8,288 nt of DNA from an uncultured Clostridia bacterium (GCA_934645275.1 CAKUDW010000078.1:1-8288), one strand, 5' to 3'. Positions 1 through 7,062 are shown, counted from the stretch's first letter. A program made the numbers and translations. Notes: generated by a model from the sequence alone, not told the origin.

Positions 1-896
1 TCCTGAGTTTCTTCTGCGGGTACTTTCTTCTCGATGTCGTTCATTCCTGCAACAACCTCCTTAATTATACAATCCGGTGTGGATGCACCGGCTGTAATCC
101 CGATAATATTTGCCGAGGGAAGCGAAATATTTTTCAACTCCCGCGCGGTTTCAATGAAGTAAGTGTTGGGGCACTGCGCCCGCGCCAGCTGGTACAGCTT
201 GTTGCTGTTGGACGAATGCCTGCCGCCGATCACGATCATCAGATCGGCGCGCGCGGCAATCTGCCTACACTCTGCCTGGCGCTCCCGCGTGGCGGGACAT
301 ATGGTGCTCCTGATTTCCGGCCTGCGCACGCGCTGCTTGAGCGCCGCGCATACCGCTTCGAAGCGTTCCGGCTCCATCGTGGTCTGCGATACGATCAGCG
401 CCGCTTCCATTTCCGGCAGTGCCAGCGCCGCTTCCTCAGTCATTACGGCGTAACCTGCACCGTCCGTCCAGCCCAGAATGCCCTCAACTTCCGGATGCGC
501 GCCTTCGCCCACCACAATGACCGGCTTGCCCGCCATGGACGCCTGTCGCGCCATTTCATGAATGCGGGCCACGAAGGGACATGTGGCATCCAACACCTCA
601 CAGCCGCGCGCCGAAAGCGCTTCGGCCACGCCGCGCCCCACGCCGTGGGAACGAATCACTACGCGGTCGCCTGCGGAAACGGCTTGCGGCGAATCCACGC
701 TCACCACGCCGCCGCGCTGGAGCTCGGCCACCATCTGCGGATTATGGATAATGGGGCCCAGCGTATAAGCTGGCGCGGCCGCTGCCGCCGTATCCACCGC
801 CCGGCGCACACCGAAGCAAAATCCAGCGTGTCTGGCTACGATAATTTCAGCGATAAAGCTCCGCCTCCGCGTTAACGCAATTTCCCATGCGGACAT
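1..896 (-). CDS. ispH: 4-hydroxy-3-methylbut-2-enyl diphosphate reductase (IspH), probably the N-terminal part of an IspH-ribosomal protein S1 fusion; partial, runs off the window
   Basis: IspH reduces HMBPP to IPP and DMAPP in the last step of the cytosolic MEP pathway, using a [4Fe-4S] cluster. The frame is open from ATG 894-896 to position 1 (298 codons, no stop). The three cluster cysteines are present: Cys27 (GFCFGVRRAV), Cys106 (DATCPFV) and Cys200 (ICPATRERQ). So are substrate-site motifs IHN (His51), RSHGV (His84), HPEVEG (His134, Glu136), SQTT (170-173), SSNSNK (228-233) and the C-terminal ITAGASTPD (267-275). IspH normally ends shortly after this last motif. Here the frame continues through an acidic, linker-like stretch (NDIEKKVPAEETQ), as in clostridial IspH-S1 fusions; the S1 domains themselves lie outside the window. 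The chosen ATG is the only canonical in-frame start, but it adds about 14 residues ahead of the family's usual N-terminus (EIIVARHAGFCFG), and a stronger Shine-Dalgarno lies downstream of it. The IspH identity is very secure; the fusion is inferred. Confidence 0.95.
   Translation of the reverse strand, partial: MSAWEIALTRRRSFIAEIIVARHAGFCFGVRRAVDTAAAAAPAYTLGPIIHNPQMVAELQRGGVVSVDSPQAVSAGDRVVIRSHGVGRGVAEALSARGCEVLDATCPFVARIHEMARQASMAGKPVIVVGEGAHPEVEGILGWTDGAGYAVMTEEAALALPEMEAALIVSQTTMEPERFEAVCAALKQRVRRPEIRSTICPATRERQAECRQIAARADLMIVIGGRHSSNSNKLYQLARAQCPNTYFIETARELKNISLPSANIIGITAGASTPDCIIKEVVAGMNDIEKKVPAEETQ
859..868 (-). promoter_or_regulatory. Strong Shine-Dalgarno sequence inside the annotated 5' end of ispH
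   Basis: On the minus strand this reads GGAGGCGGAG. The GGAGG core ends 9 bases before an ATC codon (852-854), which lies one codon upstream of where E. coli IspH begins by alignment (MQILLA matches AEIIVA). By contrast, the ATG at 894-896 has only a weak CGGA upstream, and that is buried in the hairpin arm. This suggests that translation may start at a non-canonical ATC or ATT codon, or that the true start codon has changed. It could also be a chance purine-rich run encoding TRRRS. Confidence 0.45.
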
Positions 897-901
897 ATCT
901 A

Positions 902-943
902 AATTCCGCTAACTGCCGTTATTCGACGGCATTTAGCGGAATT
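902..943. repeat. Near-perfect 18-base inverted repeat (hairpin) between plsC and ispH
   Basis: The left arm AATTCCGCTAACTGCCGT (902-919) and right arm ACGGCATTTAGCGGAATT (926-943) pair at 17 of 18 positions around a 6-base loop (920-925). It lies 32 bases after the plsC stop and ends 5 bases before the ispH ATG. In the transcript it would form a strong stem-loop. Only three U residues follow it on the minus strand and no T-run follows on the plus strand, so it is not a textbook intrinsic terminator. It may be a weak terminator or attenuator, an RNA-processing or stabilising element, or a copy of a dispersed palindromic repeat. Confidence 0.8.
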
Positions 944-975
944 CCTGCCTGATTATTCAAATATTTCAAAAGTTT

Positions 976-1578
976 TTATGTTAATTTTGTGTTCGAGAGA
1001 TTCCAAATAGCCTCTTCAATGCGCTTCGTAGCCGCCGTAAGGGATTCGCTGTCCAGGCGGCGCGCAAAATCAGACAAATTGATTGGTGAACCAAAGATGA
1101 TGTCTGTGCGGCGAAACAGCCGATATGGCCCGTCTATGTAGGCCGGAATCACCGGCACGCCGCCGCGCAGCGCGATCATGGCCGCGCCGTTGAGCATGGG
1201 CGTGCGCGAATTATCGCGACTGCGCGTGCCTTGCGGGAATATGCCCAGACCAAAGCCCTCTCTGAGCACCTGCATGGCGCGGCGAATGGCCGAAAGGTCG
1301 GCGTGACCGCGATCCACCGGAATACCGCCCAGATGATCCATGATCCACTTCAGGATGCGGGAATTGAACAGTTCTTTCTTCGCCAGAAAGTACATGCGCC
1401 GCCGCCGCGGAATCCTCGAGGACACAAACAGTGGGTCGCGCGCAGAGATGTGGTTCAGGCACAGTATAAAGCCGCCCTCCGTGGGCAAATTTTCCAGCCC
1501 GGCCACGCGGCGCGGGTAGATGATGTCATACAGCGGACGTGTGAGCGTCCATACAAGATTGTAGAAATGCTTGCCCAT
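976..1578 (-). CDS. plsC: 1-acyl-sn-glycerol-3-phosphate acyltransferase (PlsC family)
   Basis: This 200-residue protein belongs to the PlsC/LPLAT family, which acylates lysophosphatidic acid to phosphatidic acid at the inner face of the membrane. The catalytic NHxxxxD box is NHISARD (Asn42, His43, Asp48). Block II is represented by GGIPVDRG (84-91), block III by FPQGTRS (114-120) and block IV by VPVIPAYI (141-148). Block III is usually FPEGTRS, so Gln116 replaces the customary glutamate. The length is typical of short bacterial PlsC proteins. The N-terminus has a modest hydrophobic/aromatic stretch rather than a clear membrane helix. The ATG lies 10 bases after the cmk stop, and its GAGG ribosome binding site (1587-1590) overlaps that stop codon, so the two genes are probably translationally linked. 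The cmk-plsC-ispH order is a familiar clostridial arrangement. The family is sure; the exact acyl acceptor is inferred. Confidence 0.92.
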   Translation of the reverse strand: MGKHFYNLVWTLTRPLYDIIYPRRVAGLENLPTEGGFILCLNHISARDPLFVSSRIPRRRRMYFLAKKELFNSRILKWIMDHLGGIPVDRGHADLSAIRRAMQVLREGFGLGIFPQGTRSRDNSRTPMLNGAAMIALRGGVPVIPAYIDGPYRLFRRTDIIFGSPINLSDFARRLDSESLTAATKRIEEAIWNLSNTKLT

Positions 1579-1588
1579 TCTCTTCGCC

Positions 1589-2266
1589 TCACCCTTCTAT
1601 GCCCGCCTCGCGCGCAAGGGCAGCCGCGGCGTCCAGCACCTGTTCAAGCGTCATGGCGGAAGTATCCAACAGCTTCGCGTCCGCAGCCCGGCACAGCGGC
1701 GATGCAGCGCGGTGGCTGTCGTTATAATCGCGCTCTACAATATCATCCAGCACCTCATGATAGGCGGGGCTTTCGCCGCGGCCGCGCAGCTCGACATAAC
1801 GCCTGAGCGCCCGGGCTTCGCAGCTGGCAGTGAGATATATCTTCAACTGTGCGTCCGGCAGCACCTTCGTTCCGATATCCCGACCGTCCATCACCATGGC
1901 AATGCCGCGCGCAGTTTCCTGCTGAAGGCGTACCAACCGGGCGCGCACCTCGGGCACGGCCGACACGCGCGAAGCAGCCATGCCTGCCTCCGGCGTGCGT
2001 ATTGCCTGCGTAACATCCTCGCCGTCGAGCAGCATGCGCTGCACATCGCCTTCAAACTTCACGGAAATATCCATATCCGAAGCCAGGCGCGCGACCTGCG
2101 CGGCATCCTCAGTCAGCCCGCGACGCAAAAAGTACAGCCCGACCGCGCGATACATTGCACCGGTATCCAGATATCGAGCGTTCAGGCGCTTCGCCAGCGC
2201 CTTCGCCACGGTGGATTTACCCGCGCCCGCGGGGCCATCTATCGCTATGGAAAAAACCCTGTTCAT
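1589..2266 (-). CDS. cmk: Cytidylate kinase (CMP/dCMP kinase)
   Basis: Cmk phosphorylates CMP and dCMP with ATP, returning nucleotides from RNA and phospholipid turnover to the CTP/dCTP pool. The chosen start at 2264-2266 gives 225 residues, the normal length. Visible motifs are the Walker A loop GPAGAGKST (11-19), the CMP-binding DTGAMYR (34-40), GRDIGT (128-133), the RGRGES segment (161-166), the lid-region sequence RDYNDSHRAASPL (179-191) and a DTS near the C-terminus, all typical of Cmk. An in-frame ATG at 2315-2317 would add 17 residues (RNWAAAASPEAGGVPE and its methionine) with no family counterpart and would overlap pepV by 32 bases. The shorter start has an AGGAGG site 10 bases upstream and sits 19 bases after the pepV stop. 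It is followed after 10 bases by plsC, so it is almost certainly in the same transcript. Identification is secure. Confidence 0.96.
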   Translation of the reverse strand: MNRVFSIAIDGPAGAGKSTVAKALAKRLNARYLDTGAMYRAVGLYFLRRGLTEDAAQVARLASDMDISVKFEGDVQRMLLDGEDVTQAIRTPEAGMAASRVSAVPEVRARLVRLQQETARGIAMVMDGRDIGTKVLPDAQLKIYLTASCEARALRRYVELRGRGESPAYHEVLDDIVERDYNDSHRAASPLCRAADAKLLDTSAMTLEQVLDAAAALAREAGIEG

Positions 2267-2276
2267 TTCAGGCACG

Positions 2277-2282
2277 CCTCCT
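2277..2282 (-). promoter_or_regulatory. Ribosome binding site that fixes the cmk start
   Basis: The minus strand reads AGGAGG here, 10 bases before ATG 2264-2266 and just after the pepV stop (2286-2288). It supports the 225-residue Cmk over the longer frame that begins inside pepV. Confidence 0.8.
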
Positions 2283-2285
2283 GCC

Positions 2286-3710
2286 TCAGGCGACGCTGCC
2301 GCTGCCCAGTTCCGCAATAGCGCGGGCGAAAATCTTCACGGCCACCATCATGTGGTCGATATCGATATACTCGTCAGCCACGTGACACAGATCCTCCTCG
2401 TCGGGGAATACCATGCCAAAAGCTACGGTATTGGGCATCATGCGGGAATAGGTACCGCCGCCGATGGCGATGGGTCCGGCGTTCTGGCCCGTCACTTCGT
2501 TATAGACCTTCAGCAGCCCGCGCACAATCTTATGCTCCGCGGGCACGTGCAGCGGCGTGTGCGCGCTGAGCATGCGAACGCTCGCGCCGTAGGGTGAAAC
2601 AGCCATTGCAATTTTGCCCAGAATTTCGGTTTCATTCGTACACAGCGGGTAGCGAATATCCAGCGTGGCCGAGAAATTGCGGCCATCCCAGCGCAAAATG
2701 CCCAGATTGCAGGAAAGGTTGTGTGAGATCTCATCCGAGCACTTGACGCCCAGCGATTCGCCGTCGGGCTCCATGCCGATCTTCTCGTTCATCATCTTCA
2801 GCGCCGGCAAAACCGCCTTGCCTGCGCCCAGGCGATCCAGTGCAAGCATCAGTATGCTGGCGGCGTTCACGCCCTGCTCCGGCAGCGAACCGTGGCTGAG
2901 CACGCCCTCTGCGCTGATTTCCGCACGGCCGTCGCCCAAATCGCGTACGCTGAGTTTCCGGTTCATTTCATGCGCAATTTCGCCGATTTTCGCCTGTATG
3001 AAGGCGATGCCGGCCCGATCCGCGCCGACCACCGCATACGCGTGCGCTGGCACCACGTTCGGACGCTCGCCCGCATAAAGCTCGTACACCGGAATTTCCG
3101 CGCCATCCTCGCCGTCCGCGGCATAGAGCAGCTCCACATTTACGCCGCCCTTTTCGATGTTGATCAACGGGAAGCACGCGTCCGGAGAAAAGCCGTAGTC
3201 GGGCATTTTATATTTGGAAGCGTAGTAGTGCATGTCGGACATGCCGGTTTCTTCATCGCAGCCAAGGATCAGGCGCACGCCATCCTTCATGGGCACGCCG
3301 CAATCGCGCACGGCGCGCATGGCGTAGAGCGCGCACAGCGCCGGACCCTTATCGTCGATGGTTCCGCGGCCATAGATGCGGCCACCGTCGATCTCCCCGC
3401 CAAAGGGCTCGTGATGCCAACCCTCGCCCGCAGGCACGACGTCCAGATGCGCCAGTATGCCCAGCGTCTGTTCGCCGCTCCCCATAGTGACATCGCCCGC
3501 GTAGTTATCGACGTTGCGGGTTTCAAATCCGTAGCGACGCGCGGTATCCAGCGCCAATTCCAGCATTCTCGCGTTGTTTTCGCCATAGGGCATACCCGGC
3601 AGCGGCGCGGACTGCACCGAGGGCACCGCCACCCATGCCTGAATATCGGCGATCAGCTCATCCTTGAGCTCCATGACCCGCGCATCCAGCTTCTGATAAT
3701 CGATCTTCAT
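2286..3710 (-). CDS. pepV: PepV-type dipeptidase (M20 family zinc peptidase)
   Basis: This 474-residue enzyme belongs to metallopeptidase family M20, PepV/Xaa-His dipeptidase branch. Members are cytosolic, use two zinc ions and cleave dipeptides from peptide uptake and protein turnover. Metal and catalytic residues can be placed in order: His88 and Asp90 in AHLDVVP, Asp119 in GRGTIDDKGP, the pair Glu153/Glu154 in CDEETG, Asp177 in SPDACFP and His443 in EEDLCHVADEYIDID. The lid domain carries SHGSLPE (His273), and Arg353 lies in LDIRYP. Positions are close to those I recall for the Lactobacillus PepV structure, so the protein looks intact. The ATG is preceded by GGAGG (3721-3725) with 10-base spacing. 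It appears to have its own promoter and to lead the pepV-cmk-plsC transcript. Substrate preference (dipeptides, beta-Ala-His, or an aminoacylase-like amide) cannot be read from the sequence. Confidence 0.92.
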   Translation of the reverse strand: MKIDYQKLDARVMELKDELIADIQAWVAVPSVQSAPLPGMPYGENNARMLELALDTARRYGFETRNVDNYAGDVTMGSGEQTLGILAHLDVVPAGEGWHHEPFGGEIDGGRIYGRGTIDDKGPALCALYAMRAVRDCGVPMKDGVRLILGCDEETGMSDMHYYASKYKMPDYGFSPDACFPLINIEKGGVNVELLYAADGEDGAEIPVYELYAGERPNVVPAHAYAVVGADRAGIAFIQAKIGEIAHEMNRKLSVRDLGDGRAEISAEGVLSHGSLPEQGVNAASILMLALDRLGAGKAVLPALKMMNEKIGMEPDGESLGVKCSDEISHNLSCNLGILRWDGRNFSATLDIRYPLCTNETEILGKIAMAVSPYGASVRMLSAHTPLHVPAEHKIVRGLLKVYNEVTGQNAGPIAIGGGTYSRMMPNTVAFGMVFPDEEDLCHVADEYIDIDHMMVAVKIFARAIAELGSGSVA

Positions 3711-3760
3711 ATGCGTAAAACCTCCGTTCGATATGCAAATGGGGATAAACTCATGCTCCT

Positions 3761-3789
3761 ATTGTGTCACTTTTTGGCAGTTTTGTCAA
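3761..3789 (-). promoter_or_regulatory. SigA-type promoter for pepV-cmk-plsC
   Basis: On the minus strand a perfect -35 TTGACA (3784-3789) is followed after 17 bases by CACAAT (3761-3766), a four-of-six match to TATAAT. TG lies one base upstream of it, which makes an extended -10. The predicted start is about 3753-3755, leaving a leader of some 43 bases before the pepV ATG. The -35 box shares bases with the uvrC stop codon (3786-3788). No terminator hairpin is seen here, so read-through from uvrC is also possible. Confidence 0.65.
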
Positions 3790-5648
3790 TCACTGTCCTC
3801 CGGTGCGTGCAACATTTGATGCACGGCCTCAGCCACCGGCCGCGGCACTACAACCGCAATTTCTTCTATCGTAGCCGAGCGCAACGCTTGCGCCGTCTGA
3901 AAATGCTTCAGCAGCGCGCGCTTGCGCTTTTCACCCACGCCGGGCACGCCGTCGAGCTGTGAGGCCACGGAAGCCTTGCCGCGCAGCTTGCGGTGATGCG
4001 TAATGGCAAAGCGATGCGCCTCGTCGCGCAAGCGCTGAATCAGGTGCAGCGCGGGCGAATGCCGATCCAACAGGATGCTCTCGTCGCTGTAGGGCAGCAC
4101 AATTTCCTCGATGCGCTTGGCCAGGCCAAACATCGGTATGTTCAATCCCAGCGCATGCATCGCGTCCAGCGCGGCAGAGAGCTGGCCGCGCCCGCCGTCG
4201 ATCAGAATCAGATCCGGCAAATCGGAAAAGCGGCCGTCCTCCAGCGGCAGCCCCGCTTCCATGCGTTCGCGACGCTCCTTTAAGCCGTGAGTCAGGCGGC
4301 GGGTAATGACCTCGTGCATGGACGCAAAGTCATTCGCGCCCTGTACGGTCTTGATGCGGTAAATGCGGTACTGATCGTGACGGGTCACGCCGCCAATCAT
4401 CACCACTTGGCTGGCGACCGACTGCGCGCCCTGTGTATTGGAAATATCATAGCCTTCGATGCGCCGCGGCGGCTCGGGCAGTCCCAGAGCCTCGCCCAGT
4501 TCCTTTGCCGCGCCCAACGTTCGGGCATAGCTGCTCTCGGCCTTTTTGTCGAGCTTCTCGCAGATATCGCGCGCATTCTTCATCGCCATGCGCACCAGCT
4601 TCACCTTGTCGCCGCGCATCGGCGCGTTCAGATACACGCGCCGCCCGGCCAACTCGCCCAGCAGTTCCTCGATCACGCGGCGTTCCGGCGGTTCGCTGCT
4701 CAGCAGAATCTCCGTGGGCGGCAGATTTTCGGCGGAATAGTATTGCAGCATAAACTGCGTCAGCGCCTCGCCCATGGGCGCATCGCCCGCGCCACTGAGC
4801 GTAAAGGATTCGGAGCCGATCATGCGACCGCCGCGAATGTAGAGCAGCACTGCCATCGCATCCGCGTCGTGCGGCATCACGGCGATCACATCGCGGTCGC
4901 TGAAACTTGTAGATATGGCCTTTTGCTTCTGCATCAGGCTCTCCACCGCTCGAATGCGGTCGCGGCAGAGCGCCGCGCGCTCATAATTCATCGCGTCGGA
5001 CGCAGCGCGCATTTCCTGCGTCAGCTTATCCAGTACCGGCTGATACTTGCCGGAGAGGAACTCCACCACCTGCGCAATCAGAGCCGCGTATTCTTCCTGC
5101 GAAACCAACCCCGCGCAGGGCGCAAGGCAGCGCCCGATCTGATGCTGCACGCAGGGACGGCGCGGCTTATCTGGACGGATGGCATAGGCGCAATCGCGTA
5201 CGGGAAACACGCCGCGCACCACATCCAGTACCTCGCGCACCACCGTCGCGCCCTGATAAGGCCCGAAATAGCGCGCGCCGTCGCGATCCTGTCGCCGGGC
5301 CAGCGCCGGACAGGGAAAGATCTCGTTCATATCTACGCGAATGTAGGGATACTGCTTGTCGTCCTTGAGTTTGATATTGTAGTGCGGCCGGTACTTCTTG
5401 ATCAGATTGCATTCCAGCGTGAAGGCCTCGAGCTCGCCGTCCACCAGCACGATATCGAAATCATCAATCTTTTCCACCATCGCCAGCACCTTCGGCGTAT
5501 GGTTTTTGGAAGCGTGAAAGTACTGACTCACGCGGTTTTTCAGATTCTTGGCCTTGCCCACATAGATGATTTCGCCCTCATGCTTCATCAGGTAGCAGCC
5601 GGGCGAATCCGGCAGGTTGTGAATTTTCCATTCGAGATTTGCATTCAT
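3786..5648 (-). CDS. uvrC: UvrABC system protein C (excinuclease subunit)
   Basis: UvrC is the dual-incision nuclease of nucleotide excision repair and acts with UvrB on damaged DNA. The 620 residues have the complete family layout. An N-terminal GIY-YIG nuclease (about 14-93) has Tyr19, IYVGKAKNLKNR (28-39) and Glu74, and makes the 3' cut. A cysteine set Cys153, Cys166, Cys174, Cys178 matches the reported iron-sulfur ligands. A UVR/UvrB-binding segment lies at about 201-236. The RNase H-like endonuclease that makes the 5' cut has GYDISNTQG (Asp401), GANDFASM (Asp440), LILIDGGRGQL (Asp484) and His545. A helix-hairpin-helix (DGVPGVGEKRKRALL) lies at 566-580. The first GIY element reads GCY instead of the common GVY, which is conservative. 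Its ATG is 7 bases after the pbpA stop with no strong ribosome binding site, suggesting translational coupling. I see no LexA-type operator just upstream. Confidence 0.97.
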   Translation of the reverse strand: MNANLEWKIHNLPDSPGCYLMKHEGEIIYVGKAKNLKNRVSQYFHASKNHTPKVLAMVEKIDDFDIVLVDGELEAFTLECNLIKKYRPHYNIKLKDDKQYPYIRVDMNEIFPCPALARRQDRDGARYFGPYQGATVVREVLDVVRGVFPVRDCAYAIRPDKPRRPCVQHQIGRCLAPCAGLVSQEEYAALIAQVVEFLSGKYQPVLDKLTQEMRAASDAMNYERAALCRDRIRAVESLMQKQKAISTSFSDRDVIAVMPHDADAMAVLLYIRGGRMIGSESFTLSGAGDAPMGEALTQFMLQYYSAENLPPTEILLSSEPPERRVIEELLGELAGRRVYLNAPMRGDKVKLVRMAMKNARDICEKLDKKAESSYARTLGAAKELGEALGLPEPPRRIEGYDISNTQGAQSVASQVVMIGGVTRHDQYRIYRIKTVQGANDFASMHEVITRRLTHGLKERRERMEAGLPLEDGRFSDLPDLILIDGGRGQLSAALDAMHALGLNIPMFGLAKRIEEIVLPYSDESILLDRHSPALHLIQRLRDEAHRFAITHHRKLRGKASVASQLDGVPGVGEKRKRALLKHFQTAQALRSATIEEIAVVVPRPVAEAVHQMLHAPEDSD

Positions 5649-5655
5649 GCCGCGC

Positions 5656-7062
5656 TTATTCCGTCCTCTCCACGGCGTATTTCAGCGCCTTTGCCGCCAG
5701 CTGCGCCGCCATCTGGCCACCCGCGCCGCCTTCCTCAATGACCACGGAAATGGCGTAGGGGCAGCTGTCACTGTAAACAAAGCCGGTGTACCAGGCGTTG
5801 GTTTCCTTGGTTTTATCATCGCTGGTTTCGGCGGAACCGGTCTTGCCGCAAACGGTGTAGCCGGGAATGGCCGCACGCGAAGCCGTGCCTGACTTTACGG
5901 TTTCATACATATATTCCGCGATGGTTTGCGCCGTTTCTTCGCTCATCACGCGGCGATAAACCTTCGACGCGCCCCTGCGGCGCACCTGACCGGCGGAGGT
6001 TTTAATCTCCTCCACCAGATACGGCTGCATCATCTGCCCGCCGTTGGCCACTGCGCCGGAAATCATCGCCATGTGCAGCGGCGTGACCAGCACCTCGCCC
6101 TGGCCGATGCCCGCCCAGACCAGACCGTTCATATTGCGCATGCTCTGCGGAAACGAGGAATTATATACCACAAAATCGCCAAACTTGAAGTTTTCGTTGA
6201 AACCGAAGGCTTCCGCCGTAGCCCGCAGCCGATCCGCACCCAGCTGATAAGCCAGCTTGCCGAAGGTCACGTTGCAGCTCTTGGTGAACGCGCGCTCGAG
6301 CGTCATTTCGCCGTGCGCCGTGCGGCCGGACATGCACACGATGCTGCCGCCCTGATAGTCCCAGGTACCGGAGCAGGTAAAGGTCTGATCGACGACGTTC
6401 GGGTCGTAATCAAGCGCGCTGGCCAGCGTGACGATCTTGAAGATCGAGCCGGGCGTGTACAGGCCCTGCAGGCAGCGATTCAGATAGGCCGTATCCGCCA
6501 CACCTTCGCCGGAGCTGTCCACGGCGTAGGGATCGTAATTCGGCATGGACACCATGGCCATGATCTCGCCCGTGCGGTAATTCAGCACGCATACCGCGCC
6601 GCTGTACCCCTGCGGAAATTGCGAAGCGATGTAGGCCTGAAGCTGCGCATCCACGCTGATTTGCACACTGGAGCCCACATGCGCCGCATGGCTGAACAGC
6701 TCGCTCAACCGGTCGGAAAGCGAAGATGAAATGTCCAGCAGCGTGGATGAAAAGAAGCTCTCCACACCCGCGCCGGACATGCCCGCCGTGTCGCCCACAG
6801 TTTGCGAAAGCGCGCGCCGCGCCGCCGTATTTTCCAGATAGACGCGCTTGCCGCTCTCATCGGTCGTCGCCAGCGTAACGCCGTTGCGGTCGGTAATATC
6901 GCCGCGCTCGGAGGCCGTGCGCGCCAGCCGTGGGTTGTACACGTTCGAAGCCCAAACGTCACCCTGCTGATACACCGTAACGCCATACCATACGCCCGCG
7001 CAGATAAACAGCGCCACCAGCAACGCGCCGATCACGCGCATGTTGCGCCGAAGCTCCTTCAT
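5656..7062 (-). CDS. pbpA: Class B penicillin-binding protein (PbpA-like peptidoglycan transpeptidase)
   Basis: This is a 468-residue membrane-anchored DD-transpeptidase that cross-links peptidoglycan on the outer face. It has a single N-terminal membrane helix (about 8-30) after a short basic tail. A short pedestal region contains ASERGDITDRNGVTLA (50-65), the usual class B start of the extracellular part. The transpeptidase domain carries the three active-site motifs: SIFK (Ser206 nucleophile, Lys209), SCN (262-264) and KTG (407-409). The size and short pedestal match the PbpA group of Clostridia and Actinobacteria rather than larger PBP2/FtsI proteins, and PASTA repeats are absent. Its ATG overlaps the stop of the upstream SEDS gene (ATGA, 7059-7062), with a GGAGGAG site at 7071-7077. 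This implies coupled synthesis of partner proteins, the same order as the rodA-pbpA pair of Mycobacterium. Whether it serves division, elongation or sporulation is not decidable here. Confidence 0.93.
   Translation of the reverse strand: MKELRRNMRVIGALLVALFICAGVWYGVTVYQQGDVWASNVYNPRLARTASERGDITDRNGVTLATTDESGKRVYLENTAARRALSQTVGDTAGMSGAGVESFFSSTLLDISSSLSDRLSELFSHAAHVGSSVQISVDAQLQAYIASQFPQGYSGAVCVLNYRTGEIMAMVSMPNYDPYAVDSSGEGVADTAYLNRCLQGLYTPGSIFKIVTLASALDYDPNVVDQTFTCSGTWDYQGGSIVCMSGRTAHGEMTLERAFTKSCNVTFGKLAYQLGADRLRATAEAFGFNENFKFGDFVVYNSSFPQSMRNMNGLVWAGIGQGEVLVTPLHMAMISGAVANGGQMMQPYLVEEIKTSAGQVRRRGASKVYRRVMSEETAQTIAEYMYETVKSGTASRAAIPGYTVCGKTGSAETSDDKTKETNAWYTGFVYSDSCPYAISVVIEEGGAGGQMAAQLAAKALKYAVERTE

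Noticed and set aside
216..875. A 219-codon plus-strand frame opposite ispH
   Set aside because: The minus strand encodes an intact IspH with all three cluster cysteines; the plus-strand product has no family features.
902..943. Calling the plsC-ispH hairpin a rho-independent terminator
   Set aside because: Neither strand has a proper T-run after the stem, so I list it as an inverted repeat of unknown role.
2267..2317. Longer Cmk start at 2317
   Set aside because: It overlaps pepV, adds 17 residues unlike the family, and the internal ATG 2266 has an AGGAGG site.
3715..3730. LexA-box-like GAAC-N4-GTTT upstream of pepV
   Set aside because: The spacer is the GGAGG ribosome binding site itself, the match is imperfect, and pepV is not an SOS-type gene; most likely chance.
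2892..3962. A 356-codon open frame on the plus strand across pepV and the uvrC end
   Set aside because: It runs through the pepV promoter region and the catalytic core of PepV in antisense; low-complexity His/Arg/Ala composition indicates a shadow frame.
4287..5741. A 484-codon open frame on the plus strand, antisense to uvrC
   Set aside because: It mirrors the codon pattern of uvrC, is rich in His, Arg and Ala without recognisable motifs, and lies over a fully conserved UvrC. It is a product of GC-rich codon use.
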